A stretch of DNA of 40,010 bases from assembly GCA_945929845.1 (NCBI GenBank), contig CAMEON010000015.1:1-40010 (forward strand), read 5' to 3'. Below the pieces are notes generated by a model that was given only the letters and a program-made list of their open reading frames with translations, searched no databases and had not been told where the DNA came from. A program made the position numbers and the translations under genes. Origin of the DNA: an uncultured Clostridia bacterium. GTDB taxonomy: Bacteria; Bacillota; Clostridia; Oscillospirales; CAG-272. Of the stretch, positions 15,697 through 23,960 are shown piece by piece. Every line of letters starts with the position of its first letter. Positions within the stretch are counted from its first letter, which is position 1.

Positions 15697-16230
15697 TTAC
15701 CGTTTGCGTTTGCGTTTGCGCTGTCTTTGCGGATCGGTATACGATGCCTTCTCCTCTATGTTGCATATCCTTTCCATGCGCTGTATGAGAAGCTGCTTGG
15801 CCTTTTTGGAGGAAGCGAACAGTTGCCAGAAACCGAACGCACTGAAGACACCTGTCACAAACAGGGGAAGCCACAACATCTCATGGTCATAGAGAGAGGT
15901 ATAAAGCGCACCCAGAAAGGCCGGAAAAGCGATGGTCACCAAAACAATAAACGGTATGGTAAATTGAAAGGGCTTCCCGAACCGGAAACGGACCGTGACC
16001 TTCCCGGCATCGTCAAGAAAGTATTTGCCGTACAGAAATACCGCATCATAGCCGTCGCTTCTCCCCACATGTTTCACATGATGTCCCATGCAGAAAGAGT
16101 TGTTTTTGGCTTTCAGTGCAAAGCAATCTGACTCCCGATAGCTCGGGTTGAAAAATGTATAGGGTACGGTCAGGTCGTTCATGCGGTTTTGGAAGCCGGT
16201 TTCCGAGAGGCTGGTCTTTATGGTTATCAT
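15697..16230 (-). CDS. Small membrane protein of unknown function
   Basis: A 177-aa protein not recognised as a known family. I start it at 16230 (MITIKTS), where GGAGG lies 11 bases upstream; a further ATG at 16260 sits inside a heptamer repeat and lacks a ribosome site. The N-terminal 85 residues are polar. Two adjacent hydrophobic helices follow (about 87-108 and 113-133). The C-terminus is strongly basic and ends in a Lys-Arg repeat written by (GTTTGC)3 on the plus strand. It follows malQ by 47 bases in the same direction and is probably co-transcribed with polA-malQ. Confidence 0.7.
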   Translation of the reverse strand: MITIKTSLSETGFQNRMNDLTVPYTFFNPSYRESDCFALKAKNNSFCMGHHVKHVGRSDGYDAVFLYGKYFLDDAGKVTVRFRFGKPFQFTIPFIVLVTIAFPAFLGALYTSLYDHEMLWLPLFVTGVFSAFGFWQLFASSKKAKQLLIQRMERICNIEEKASYTDPQRQRKRKRKR

Positions 16231-16253
16231 TGCGCCGTAAACCTCCGCCCGAT

Positions 16254-16281
16254 CTGTCACCTGTCATCTGTCATCTGTCAT
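16254..16281. repeat. Heptamer repeat (ctgtcat)4 across the malQ stop
   Basis: Four tandem 7-bp units (first unit ends in c) lie between malQ and the next gene. The malQ stop codon (16278-16280) is inside the last unit, so the unit number would change the final codons or the spacing. Confidence 0.7.
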
Positions 16282-17759
16282 CTGCCGTACAACTGATTCA
16301 GCTCCCGGCAGAAGTCCCTGTCCACCGTGTCCAACTGGGCGGCGGTGATGCGATACCGCCAGTTCCCCTCCGGATTGCCGGGAATGTTCAATCGGGTGTC
16401 GGCACCGTAGCCAAGCAGATCCTGAAGCGGCAGGATAGCCATGCCCGCACAACTGGCGAACAGGGTGCGGATCACCGCCCGGTAGCTGTCCGGGCAGTTC
16501 CAGTCCTGCCCGGTAAAGCCGCAGTACCGCAGGGTGCGCCGACGGGTGGCCTCGTCCGCCTCCCATATGTACCCCAGTAGGGTGTTGTTGTCGTGGGTAC
16601 CGGTGTAGGCCACGGTATTCGGCATGTGGTTGTGGGGCAGGTGGATGTTGCCGGGGTCGCCGTCAAAGGCGAACTGCAACACCCGCATCCCGGGGAAGCC
16701 GCTGGCCTGTACGAACTTGGCCAAAGCTGGGGTGGATTCCCCCAGATCCTCCGCCACGATCAGCACCTCCCGGCCGCTCTCTGCCCGGATGTCCTCGGCC
16801 ACCTGTTGCAGCCGCCGCACCAGCGGCATACCCGGTCCCCGCTTCCACTGGCCCTCCTTGGCGGATGTGGCGGTGGCGGGGATGCTCCAGTAGGACTCGA
16901 AGCCCCGGAAGTGGTCGATCCGCACTCCGTCAAACAGCTTCAGCATATGGGTCATGCGGTCTGCCCACCAGGTGTAGCCGTCCTTCCTCATCCCGGCCCA
17001 GTTGTACAGGGGATTGCCCCAGAGCTGTCCCTCGGCGGAGAAGTAATCCGGCGGGCACCCGGCCACGCACCGGGGCGCACCGTCCCTGTCCAGGTCAAAC
17101 TGGGCGCGGTTGGCCCAGACATCACAGGAGTCATAGGCCACATAGATGGGCATATCCCCCAGGATCTTCACCCCCCGGGCGGCGGCGTAATCATGCACCG
17201 TCTGCCACTGCTTCATGAAATGGTACTGGATGAAAGCCCAGGCAAAGTATTCCTGCTCATCCATCCGGTCGGCACTGTCCGCCGGCCACCGGTACCAGGG
17301 GCGGTCTCCGTTGGCCCGCCGCAGGGCCATGAAGCGGCAGAACTGCTCCAGGTACGGGTTGGCGGCAAGGAACGCCGTCACCTGTTGCCGGGCGGCCTCA
17401 TCCGCCCGGGAGGCGGCCAGCCGGAGCAGATCCAGCCGGGTGTCCCGAAGCGTCTCGTACTCGCAGACCCAGGGTGTGCTCTCCCGGACGGAGGCCACCT
17501 CCGCCTGCGTCAGGTACCCCTCCTCGGCCAGGATACGGATATCCACGAAGTAGGGGTTCCCGCCAAAGGCAGAGAAGGATTTGTACGGAGAGTTGCACTC
17601 GTCCGCCATGCAGAAGGGCAGAACCTGCCACCAGGTAAAGCCGCAGTCCGCCAGAAAATCAATGAAGGTGCAGGCCTCCCTGCCAAAGCCCCCGATGGAG
17701 TCACTGCCCCACAGGGAAAAGACCGGCAGGAGTACACCGGAGGAACGGGTCAATTGCAC
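16278..17759 (-). CDS. malQ: 4-alpha-glucanotransferase (amylomaltase, GH77)
   Basis: This 493-aa cytoplasmic enzyme moves alpha-1,4-glucan segments between maltodextrins in starch or glycogen use. The GH77 barrel is complete. The catalytic nucleophile is Asp282 in DGVRIDHFRG, the acid/base is Glu337 in LIVAEDLG, and Asp390 is in GTHDNN. The N-terminus LPVFSLWGSDSIGGFG is typical of the family. The start is GTG at 17759, with AGAGGTGA about six bases upstream. It lies 52 bases downstream of polA without a visible terminator, so the two probably share a transcript. Confidence 0.96.
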   Translation of the reverse strand: MQLTRSSGVLLPVFSLWGSDSIGGFGREACTFIDFLADCGFTWWQVLPFCMADECNSPYKSFSAFGGNPYFVDIRILAEEGYLTQAEVASVRESTPWVCEYETLRDTRLDLLRLAASRADEAARQQVTAFLAANPYLEQFCRFMALRRANGDRPWYRWPADSADRMDEQEYFAWAFIQYHFMKQWQTVHDYAAARGVKILGDMPIYVAYDSCDVWANRAQFDLDRDGAPRCVAGCPPDYFSAEGQLWGNPLYNWAGMRKDGYTWWADRMTHMLKLFDGVRIDHFRGFESYWSIPATATSAKEGQWKRGPGMPLVRRLQQVAEDIRAESGREVLIVAEDLGESTPALAKFVQASGFPGMRVLQFAFDGDPGNIHLPHNHMPNTVAYTGTHDNNTLLGYIWEADEATRRRTLRYCGFTGQDWNCPDSYRAVIRTLFASCAGMAILPLQDLLGYGADTRLNIPGNPEGNWRYRITAAQLDTVDRDFCRELNQLYGR

Positions 17760-17811
17760 AAAGGATCACCTCTTTCTGTTCATGTCGCATGGGGCGTTCC
17801 GGTCAGTGGCA

Positions 17812-20463
17812 TCAGTGCGCTTCATACCAGTTCTCCCCCATGTGGGCATCCGCCTCCAGCGGCACCGACAGGGCGGCGGCCCCTTCCATCTCCTGCTTCA
17901 GGATGGCCATGGCCTCCTCGGCGCAGGCACGGTCGGATTCCAGAATCAGTTCGTCATGAACCTGCAGGATCATCCGGGCATCCAGCCCGCTCTTCTCCAG
18001 CCGGTCGTGTACCTTGATCATGGCGATCTTGATGATGTCGGCGGCGGTACCCTGGATGGGGCTGTTCATGGCCACCCGCTCGCCGAACTTCTTGCGCATT
18101 TTGTTGGACTCGGCCAGCTCCGGGATCATGCGGCGGCGGCCATACTTGGTGGTCACATACCCCTTCTCGTAAGCGGACTTCACGATCTCGTCCAGGTACC
18201 GCTCAATGTCGGGGTAGCTGTCCATGTAGCTGTCCATGTAGGACTTGGCTTCCGCCCGGGAGATGTGCAGATCCTCCGCCAGGGAGAAGTCCCCCATGCC
18301 GTACATCAGACCGAAGTTAATGGCCTTGGCCTGTTTTCTCTGCTCGATGGTCACCTTGTCCTGATCCACCCCGAAGACCCGGCTGGCGGTGTCGGTGTGG
18401 ATGTCGAAGCCTTCCTGAAAGGCGGTGCGCATGGCGCTGTCTCCGGCAATGTCAGCCAGCAGTCTCAGCTCTATCTGGGAGTAATCCGCATCGATCAGCA
18501 CCCTGTCCGGGGAGGAGGGAATGAAGAATTTCCGCATCTGCCGCCCCAGCTCCGTCCGGATGGGGATGTTCTGCAGGTTCGGCTCCGCACTGGACAGCCG
18601 CCCGGTGGCGGTGCCGGTCTGCTTGAAGGTGGTGTGGATCCGCCCCTCGCTGTCCGCCACCTTCAGAAGGCCGTCCACATAGGTGGATTTCAGCTTGGTG
18701 TACTGGCGGTAGTCCAGAATGTCCCCCACGATGGGGTGATACCGGCGCAGTTTTTCCAGCACCTCAGCCCCGGTGGAGTAGCCGGTCTTGGTCTTTTTCC
18801 CGGTGGGGAGCATGAGCGTCTCGAACAGCACCTCCCCCAACTGCTTGGGGGAATTGATGTTGAAGGTCTTGCCAGCCATGGTGTATATCCGATTCTCCAT
18901 GTCGGAGATCAACTGATCCAGCATCTGCCCGTACTTGTACACCGCCTGACGGTCGATCTTGAAGCCCACCAGCTCCATATCCGCCAGCACAGCGGCCAGG
19001 GGCATCTCAATATCCCGGAATACCCCCTCCTGTCCGGTGGCAGTCAGGACGGAGGTCAGCGGCTGTTGCAGTGCCTCCACCAGCGGCAGGTCGTCCTCGC
19101 CAGGGCGCACCGGGTGGTTCAGCCATTTGAGGGACAGCTTTTCCAGACTGTAGTCCGACAGCCCGGCCTCCGCCGCATAGGCGGCCAACATGGGGTCAAA
19201 GTCGCACCGACGGAAGTGTATACCGACCCCTTCCAGCTCCTTGTACAGGGTCTTGCAGTCATAGGCGAGAAAGCTACGGGACGGGTCGTGAAGGAAGTCG
19301 GCCATAAGCCGACTGTCTCCGTCCCCTTTGAGTGGGCAATCCCACCGCTTTCCCCCCTGACAGAGGGACAGCACACCGCCCCGGAAGCCTACGGCATAGG
19401 CTCCGGCAGGCAGACCGGACAGTTCAGCCGCCGTCAGCGGGAGCGCAGGATCCGCCGGGATGACAGTATCACCGGACTCCCCGGCTGTCAGGTCGCTGTC
19501 CGGTGCGTTCTCGGGGGCAACGGCAGGGACAGGGGCATCGGCCAAAGCGGCATCCTGCCCCGCTCCGGAGGCGGCGGGGGCTTCCGCCTTGCCATCCCCC
19601 GTCAGACCGAAGCGCTTGATGAATCCGGCAAACTCATAGCGGGTGAACAGCGTCAGGGCCGCCTGTCTGTCCATGGGGTTGGTCGCCAGGTCAGGCAGTG
19701 TCAGCCCCAGGGGCACCTCCCGGCAAATTTTAGCCAGGGTGCGGGACAGATACGCACTCTCCCGCCCTTCCTCCAGCTTCCGGCGCAGGGCAGGGGTGTG
19801 GTCGGCGGTGGGCAGGGCCTCATACAGGCCATCCAGGGAACCGTACCCGGCAATCAGCTTGAGGGCTGTCTTCTCCCCGATGCCCGGCACGCCGGGGATG
19901 TTATCGGAGGAATCTCCCATCAGTGCCTTGACATCCACGAACTGATCCGGCCGGACGCCGTAGCGGGCCATGAAAGCCTCCTCCCCCATGTCGGCGGTCT
20001 CGTTGTTCCCGGCCAGCAGGACATGCACCCGGGGGCTGATCAACTGCAGGGAATCCTTATCCCCGGTCAGGAGGTAGGCCATACAGTCCTCCGGGTCGGC
20101 CTCGGCCATGGCGGCCAGGGTGCCCAGAATGTCATCCGCCTCGTATCCCTCTGCCGACAGGATATGCAGACCCAGCATGGCGGCGAATTCCTTGGACACC
20201 GGCATCTGACAGGCCAGCTCCTCCGGCATGGCGTGACGCCCGGCCTTGTATTCGGCGTACATCCGGTGCCGGAAGGTAGGTGCCTTCAGATCGTAGGCGA
20301 TGGCGGCATAGTCCGGATGCAGAGCCTCCATCTGCTTGGAGATGATGTTGGTCAGGCCGTACAAGGCGTTGGTGGGGAATCCCTCCGCATTGGAAAGGAG
20401 CCGGATGCCATAGTAAGCCCGGTTGAGGATGCTGTTGCCGTCAATGCAGAGGAGTATCTTCAT
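17812..20463 (-). CDS. polA: DNA polymerase I
   Basis: This 883-aa polymerase fills gaps in replication and repair and removes RNA primers. The N-terminal 5' nuclease domain (about 1-290) starts with CIDGNSILNRAYYG. A middle domain (about 340-510) has the 3'-5' exonuclease fold, but I see no DxE metal motif at its start, so proofreading is probably lost, as in several Bacillota and Thermus enzymes. The polymerase domain has motif A DADYSQIELR, motif B KAINFGLMYG and motif C VHDELILE. The start has GGAAGGGA just upstream. An Ala/Pro-rich linker joins nuclease and middle domains. Confidence 0.97.
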   Translation of the reverse strand: MKILLCIDGNSILNRAYYGIRLLSNAEGFPTNALYGLTNIISKQMEALHPDYAAIAYDLKAPTFRHRMYAEYKAGRHAMPEELACQMPVSKEFAAMLGLHILSAEGYEADDILGTLAAMAEADPEDCMAYLLTGDKDSLQLISPRVHVLLAGNNETADMGEEAFMARYGVRPDQFVDVKALMGDSSDNIPGVPGIGEKTALKLIAGYGSLDGLYEALPTADHTPALRRKLEEGRESAYLSRTLAKICREVPLGLTLPDLATNPMDRQAALTLFTRYEFAGFIKRFGLTGDGKAEAPAASGAGQDAALADAPVPAVAPENAPDSDLTAGESGDTVIPADPALPLTAAELSGLPAGAYAVGFRGGVLSLCQGGKRWDCPLKGDGDSRLMADFLHDPSRSFLAYDCKTLYKELEGVGIHFRRCDFDPMLAAYAAEAGLSDYSLEKLSLKWLNHPVRPGEDDLPLVEALQQPLTSVLTATGQEGVFRDIEMPLAAVLADMELVGFKIDRQAVYKYGQMLDQLISDMENRIYTMAGKTFNINSPKQLGEVLFETLMLPTGKKTKTGYSTGAEVLEKLRRYHPIVGDILDYRQYTKLKSTYVDGLLKVADSEGRIHTTFKQTGTATGRLSSAEPNLQNIPIRTELGRQMRKFFIPSSPDRVLIDADYSQIELRLLADIAGDSAMRTAFQEGFDIHTDTASRVFGVDQDKVTIEQRKQAKAINFGLMYGMGDFSLAEDLHISRAEAKSYMDSYMDSYPDIERYLDEIVKSAYEKGYVTTKYGRRRMIPELAESNKMRKKFGERVAMNSPIQGTAADIIKIAMIKVHDRLEKSGLDARMILQVHDELILESDRACAEEAMAILKQEMEGAAALSVPLEADAHMGENWYEAH

Positions 20464-20677
20464 ACTCTGTCCCTTCCTTATACGTAGTGGTATACAGATC
20501 TTTGTTTTTCAGAATAACAGATAACAATGACCAGTCAGTCAGGAATAGCGATGGCCAACTGAGTCAGGAATGATAAAACCTACATCGGATACATGAACAC
20601 ATAAGACACAGAAGCTCTTGATACGGTTGCATTTTCAGAACAGACTACGGGAAAAATCCGAGATAGGCAGTGTTGTT
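20464..20677 (-). other. Untranslated leader of polA
   Basis: About 210 bases separate the polA promoter from its ATG. A direct repeat, ATTCCTGACT followed by AGTTGG or a variant, occurs twice about 26 bases apart on the minus strand. I see no known riboswitch and no convincing short ORF. Confidence 0.5.
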
Positions 20678-20706
20678 AGTATACCATGCCCCCGGTATTT
20701 TGTCAA
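20678..20706 (-). promoter_or_regulatory. Sigma-A promoter of polA(-malQ)
   Basis: Minus strand: TTGACA (20706-20701), 17 bases, TATACT (20683-20678). This is the only good promoter between polA and the diverging tRNA-Pro promoter. Confidence 0.82.
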
Positions 20707-20816
20707 GGGGAAAGCTGTATAAAAAGCCCTTCATGATTCCACTTCAATTTCCGCTGTGGAATTTACTTTGGAAATTCACTGTAACCACCTGGGCACAGAA
20801 AATTGGTTTCCGGCTC

Positions 20817-20845
20817 TTGACAAACCGGCTCTTTCGTGGTACAAT
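20817..20845 (+). promoter_or_regulatory. Promoter of the interrupted tRNA-Pro
   Basis: TTGACA (20817-20822), 17 bases, TACAAT (20840-20845), about 48 bases ahead of the tRNA 5' end. It would now transcribe the tRNA fragment into the mobile element, up to the terminator at 21218-21259. Confidence 0.82.
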
Positions 20846-20892
20846 AAGTTCAGTTACATATTCAAGCGAAAAAAGTAAAATTTCATAACCAT

Positions 20893-20930
20893 CGGGGCGT
20901 GGCTCAGTTGGTAGAGCGGGTGGTTTGGGA
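20893..20930 (+). pseudogene. tRNA-Pro(UGG) 5' fragment, probable attachment site
   Basis: Acceptor strand CGGGGCG, a D arm GCTC/GAGC with loop AGTTGGTA, anticodon 5' stem GGTGG and loop TTTGGGA (anticodon TGG) are intact. From 20931 the sequence no longer pairs: the required CCACC, T arm and CGCCCCG are missing. The break falls exactly after the anticodon loop. This fits a tRNA gene split by integration, with the 3' half expected at the far end of the element beyond this window. An ORF starting at 20899 is an artefact of reading the tRNA. Confidence 0.75.
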
Positions 20931-21082
20931 GCATGCAGGCGGCGGGGACGCCCCCGCAGGCAAAAGGGTGCTTAGTGCCAAAGAGCAAAAGCCTGAAAGT
21001 GCTTGCAAACATTGGGGGAAAGTCCTTGTAAACACTGACTTTTTCGGGTGTTTGCTTTTTCAAAAATACACTAACAAAATGT

Positions 21083-21103
21083 TTTGACCACAGATTTGAC
21101 CAC
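21083..21103 (+). repeat. Direct repeat TTTGACCAC x2 near element end
   Basis: TTTGACCAC occurs at 21083-21091 and 21095-21103, giving a 12-base period, about 150 bp inside the element. Close direct repeats beside an attachment site are what arm-type integrase binding sites look like. Function is inferred from position only. Confidence 0.4.
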
Positions 21104-21133
21104 TTACGGAAAATGACCTAAAAATTGAATAAT

Positions 21134-21208
21134 CGGGATGTAGGGTAACGGTCACCCACCAGTTTTGGGAACTGGTCCAAGCAGGTTCAACTCCTGTCAT
21201 CCCGACCA
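21134..21208 (+). tRNA. Complete atypical tRNA-Pro(UGG) carried by the element
   Basis: A full cloverleaf can be drawn: acceptor CGGGATG/CATCCCG, D stem GGGT/ACCC with loop AACGGTC, anticodon stem CCAGT/ACTGG around TTTGGGA (anticodon TGG), and T stem GCAGG/CCTGT with loop TTCAACT. The discriminator is A and CCA is encoded. It differs from the broken host tRNA-Pro in all stems, so it is not that gene's other half. A strong terminator follows. No convincing separate promoter is seen, so it may be read from the host tRNA promoter at 20817. Confidence 0.88.
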
Positions 21209-21217
21209 CATACGAAT

Positions 21218-21259
21218 AATCCGAACACTTTCCGAATGGGAGAGGCGTTCGGATTTTTT
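21218..21259 (+). terminator. Terminator after the element tRNA-Pro
   Basis: AATCCGAAC pairs with GTTCGGATT over a 20-base loop and runs into six T. It begins ten bases after the tRNA CCA. Confidence 0.88.
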
Positions 21260-21301
21260 GTTTCTATCGAATATCCGAATTTCAATGCAAAGAAATAGAA
21301 G

Positions 21302-21344
21302 AAGCCCTTGCGGGCGGTGGAATGTCCACTGTCCGCAAGGGCTT
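21302..21344. terminator. Hairpin ending the ParB-relaxase operon
   Basis: AAGCCCTTGCGG pairs with CCGCAAGGGCTT around a 19-base loop, just past the stop of the minus-strand gene ending at 21348. The minus-strand tail is only pyrimidine-rich, so termination strength is uncertain. Confidence 0.65.
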
Positions 21345-21347
21345 TGG

Positions 21348-21623
21348 TTATGCCGACTGTTCGGCAGGTGTTCTCTTTTCCTTTCGTTCTTCCCGTTTTG
21401 CCTTCCATTCCTCATACTCCTGCTTGCCTTCCTCCGATTCAAAGAAAGCCGCAATCGCCGGATAAAAGGTATGAACGATTGCTTCTATCTCGTGCCTCGG
21501 AACACTTGACCTTGGCTTATACTCTCCACTCCGGTCATGTTGCAACCAAACATATAGCAGAAGAACCTCTTTCAAAAAATATTTGACTTTGTATTTGAGT
21601 ATTTTCCAAACTGTCAATCGCAT
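21348..21623 (-). CDS. Small protein of the mobilization operon, unknown function
   Basis: A 91-aa protein not assigned to a named family. The N-terminal half is hydrophobic/basic (KYKVKYFLKEVLLLYVWLQ). The C-terminal half is a highly charged helix (EEGKQEYEEWKAKREERKEK) that probably forms a coiled coil. I use ATG 21623, which overlaps the parB-like stop as TGATG; a GTG one codon upstream is possible. The tight linkage with the ParB-like gene and relaxase suggests translation coupling and a role in element maintenance or mobilization. Confidence 0.7.
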   Translation of the reverse strand: MRLTVWKILKYKVKYFLKEVLLLYVWLQHDRSGEYKPRSSVPRHEIEAIVHTFYPAIAAFFESEEGKQEYEEWKAKREERKEKRTPAEQSA

Positions 21624-22555
21624 CACCTCGCATCGTCTCTTGATCTGCGAAGTATTTTCTGCCGTTGGCGTTCTCTTTCCGCTTCCTCCAGCATCCGCAG
21701 AATGGCAGCCTCCATCTGTTTCGGTGTATAATCCGGAAAGAAGCGACGGAGCGTGTCAGCATCCAGTTTGACGGTTTCTCTTTGATTCGCTTTCGGTTTC
21801 TCCATGACCTCATACATCGTATCGGGATCCAGCCGATGTGATGCACTGAGGTCTTTTAACTTAACGGCTTGCGACAGGGACGGTGTTACTTCAAGGTCTT
21901 CCATGATGTCCACAAGCGCCACTTGTTCTTCCTCGGTCAGATAGGATAACCGCTCGGCAGGCATCAATGCTATCTTGCCTTCATCCACCATATCAAGAAG
22001 CGGTGGGACAAGATTTGTCAGCCGGATATAGCGGAATACCATATCCCGGCTTTCCCCCATTGCCGCACCGACTTCTGCTGCGGAATCTGACTTTGTCGCA
22101 ACTTGCGACAAACTTTTTCCTTTGTGCTTGATCGCATCCAGTTTCATTTTGTAGGCAAACGCTTTCTCGGACGGCAACAACCGTTCGCGGTGCAGATTGC
22201 TGTCAACCATCTTCAGCACTGCTTCCTCTCGTGTCATCGGCTGTACGACAGTAGGAACCTCTTTAAGTCCCAGCCTGCGGCAAGCAAATACCCGCCGGTG
22301 ACCGGAAACAATTTCATATTCCCCGTCCTCCGTCGGTCGAACAAGAATGGGCGACAAAACCCCGTGCGTGCAGATACTCTCACAAAGTTCTGCCATTTCG
22401 TCGTTATCCTCCACCTTGTAGGGATGCTCATGGAATGGGTGCAGTTTTGCAAGTGCAATTGCGTGCGGCGTTTGCGCTTCATTTTCCTGCAAATTATTCC
22501 CTCCGAGCAGGATTTTCAGATCATTTTCGTTTTTATCTTTTGTTGGTATCGTCAT
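21623..22555 (-). CDS. ParB/Spo0J-family DNA-binding protein
   Basis: This 310-aa protein has the ParB N-terminal (Srx-like) domain (about 30-125), with VSGHRRVFACRRLGL holding the conserved GxRR-like box. A ParB helix-turn-helix region follows (about 130-215) with SLSQVATKSDSAAEVGAAMGES. A charged C-terminal helix rich in Glu and Arg ends it. Family members bind parS-like sites and act in partition, or as transcription regulators in mobile elements. No ParA partner is present here. The ATG at 22555 directly follows the relaxase stop codon with no gap, with GGAG inside the relaxase tail. Confidence 0.88.
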   Translation of the reverse strand: MTIPTKDKNENDLKILLGGNNLQENEAQTPHAIALAKLHPFHEHPYKVEDNDEMAELCESICTHGVLSPILVRPTEDGEYEIVSGHRRVFACRRLGLKEVPTVVQPMTREEAVLKMVDSNLHRERLLPSEKAFAYKMKLDAIKHKGKSLSQVATKSDSAAEVGAAMGESRDMVFRYIRLTNLVPPLLDMVDEGKIALMPAERLSYLTEEEQVALVDIMEDLEVTPSLSQAVKLKDLSASHRLDPDTMYEVMEKPKANQRETVKLDADTLRRFFPDYTPKQMEAAILRMLEEAERERQRQKILRRSRDDAR

Positions 22556-23548
22556 TTATCTTTCTCCTCTGTCTCTGTTTTTGCTTCGCGTATTTGTAAT
22601 CTCCTCGTATATTTCATCCGGGATGCGGTCCAAAAGCTCGCGGTAGCGGTCGTTTTGCCGAATCAGACGACCGATCTCATATTCCTGTTCTTCAATCGTC
22701 GAATTGGCTGCCTTGTTGTAATCCGACATCTGCTCTACCATACGGCGCTCGGAATTATACTTGGATTGCCACTTGTTCACTTCCGCATTCAAACCGTCGA
22801 TATGCCCGGTCACCTCTTTGATCTTGGAGGAAAAATACTCGCCCTCCTTCGACCATTGACGAAGAAGCTCCAATGCCTCTTTGGACTTTCCCTTGGCATT
22901 CAGTATCCCGATATTGTCCAGTATCTCTTTGACTTGCCCATACATCCGATCAAGATGTTCTCCCTTCTTGTAAAGCCAAACAGGAATGTGCTTTCGTTTG
23001 GTTTCTGCGGCAGGTTCTCCGCGCTCCAGTTGTGGGTACTGCTCGTGCATATATTCAAAGAACCCATCCTGCCAGTATTTTGACAGATGGGTCCTATTGC
23101 CGAGAATTTCTTTCGCGCACAGACGATGATCCTTTGTCAACGGGACAAAGCACAGATGCATATGCGGCGTCTTTTCGTCGAGATGAATGACAGCGGATAC
23201 AATGTTATCCTCTTTGACTCTCTCGGCAACAAAGGTGTATGCTCTTTTCATGAAATCCATCATTTCTTCCCGTGACATCTCCCGGAACAACTCCGGCGAA
23301 GCGGTGATCAGCGTTTCAATCATCATTACGCTGTCCTTACGAAGGCGGCATCCCGCCTTCTCCGTGCGTTCCAACACCGCCCGTTTGTATCCACCGGGCG
23401 GAAGCGCTTTTAAATGAATGTTCTCATCGCTTCGCTCACGATCAATGTCCGGATTGGATTTGTAGCGTTCTTTTTGCCGCTCATTATGCTTTTGCGTGTT
23501 CAGCAGTTTTCCACCGGTTTTCTTTTGAAATCGTAGTATTGCGTACAT
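22556..23548 (-). CDS. mobV: MobV-family relaxase (Pre/Mob)
   Basis: This 330-aa DNA-nicking enzyme starts transfer at oriT. MobV signatures are clear: His21 in TQKHNERQKE, matching the catalytic His22 of pMV158 MobM, and HLDEKTPHMH (122-131), the metal-binding HxDExxPHxH motif. A long coiled-coil tail (about 195-315) is typical. I start at 23548 because AAAGGAAAACC lies just upstream; the frame continues 5' into the hairpin array but without ribosome sites. The cognate oriT is at 23731-23768. It heads the operon relaxase, ParB-like protein, small protein. Confidence 0.93.
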   Translation of the reverse strand: MYAILRFQKKTGGKLLNTQKHNERQKERYKSNPDIDRERSDENIHLKALPPGGYKRAVLERTEKAGCRLRKDSVMMIETLITASPELFREMSREEMMDFMKRAYTFVAERVKEDNIVSAVIHLDEKTPHMHLCFVPLTKDHRLCAKEILGNRTHLSKYWQDGFFEYMHEQYPQLERGEPAAETKRKHIPVWLYKKGEHLDRMYGQVKEILDNIGILNAKGKSKEALELLRQWSKEGEYFSSKIKEVTGHIDGLNAEVNKWQSKYNSERRMVEQMSDYNKAANSTIEEQEYEIGRLIRQNDRYRELLDRIPDEIYEEITNTRSKNRDRGER

Positions 23549-23598
23549 TGGTTTTCCTTTCCTGTTTGTTGTAATCATAGATACGGGGGATGCGAAGA

Positions 23599-23960
23599 AC
23601 ACCGCAACAACGCTCGCCGTTGCCACGGCTCTTGCTCCGGTGTCAGCGTCCGCCCGCTTCATAGCGGACGAACATTGCCACCGAAGCGGTGACTCAAAAC
23701 TCCTGTTTTGAGTCACTGCGTTATTACGGTGTAACACACTATACTTTGCGGGGCAAAGTCGTGTGCCAACCGTTCCCGTTGGATCCCCTTTTCGGTAGTC
23801 CACAGGACTACCGACGGCAAAGAATCCTCGCCGCATTCGTATCCGTTTGCGAATGCAGACTCCCATTCTCTGCCGCTTGTCCGCACTCGTCGCGCGGACA
23901 GAATTGCCGTGCTTTTTTGTTTTTCACACGGCATAGCCGCTCTTTCGGTTTCGGCGGCTA
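23599..23960. repeat. Array of ten short hairpins surrounding oriT
   Basis: Ten separate inverted repeats stand nearly end to end: 599-643, 647-670, 689-716, 735-764 (oriT), 766-782, 793-813, 833-856, 878-900, 906-932 and 934-960 (all +23,000). Stems are 5-12 bp, mostly perfect, and unrelated in sequence. The clearest are GTGACTCAAAAC/GTTTTGAGTCAC with a 4-base loop and CGGTAGTCC/GGACTACCG with a 3-base loop. No repeat-spacer pattern exists, so it is not a CRISPR array. Likely roles are folding of single-stranded transfer DNA or of the relaxase mRNA leader. Confidence 0.8.
23731..23768 (-). other. oriT: oriT of MobV type with predicted nick site
   Basis: On the minus strand the sequence has a hairpin ACTTTGC/GCAAAGT with loop CCC, followed at once by ATAGTGTG and TTAC. 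The pMV158/pUB110 origin has the same layout: an ACTTTAT/ATAAAGT hairpin, then TAGTGTG with the nick before TTA. By that match the nick would be on the minus strand between 23735 and 23734. The relaxase gene begins 186 bases downstream on the same strand. Confidence 0.87.

Noticed and set aside
20899-21087. 62-codon plus-strand frame at the tRNA-Pro
   Set aside because: It is the tRNA fragment read as protein and continues into non-coding element sequence.
23549-23866. N-terminal extension of the relaxase to 23866
   Set aside because: The extension reads through oriT and hairpins; AAAGGAAAACC directly before 23548 and the MobV N-terminus favour the shorter start.
23599-23960. CRISPR array
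   Set aside because: The hairpin stems are all different and there is no constant repeat with spacers; no cas genes are near.
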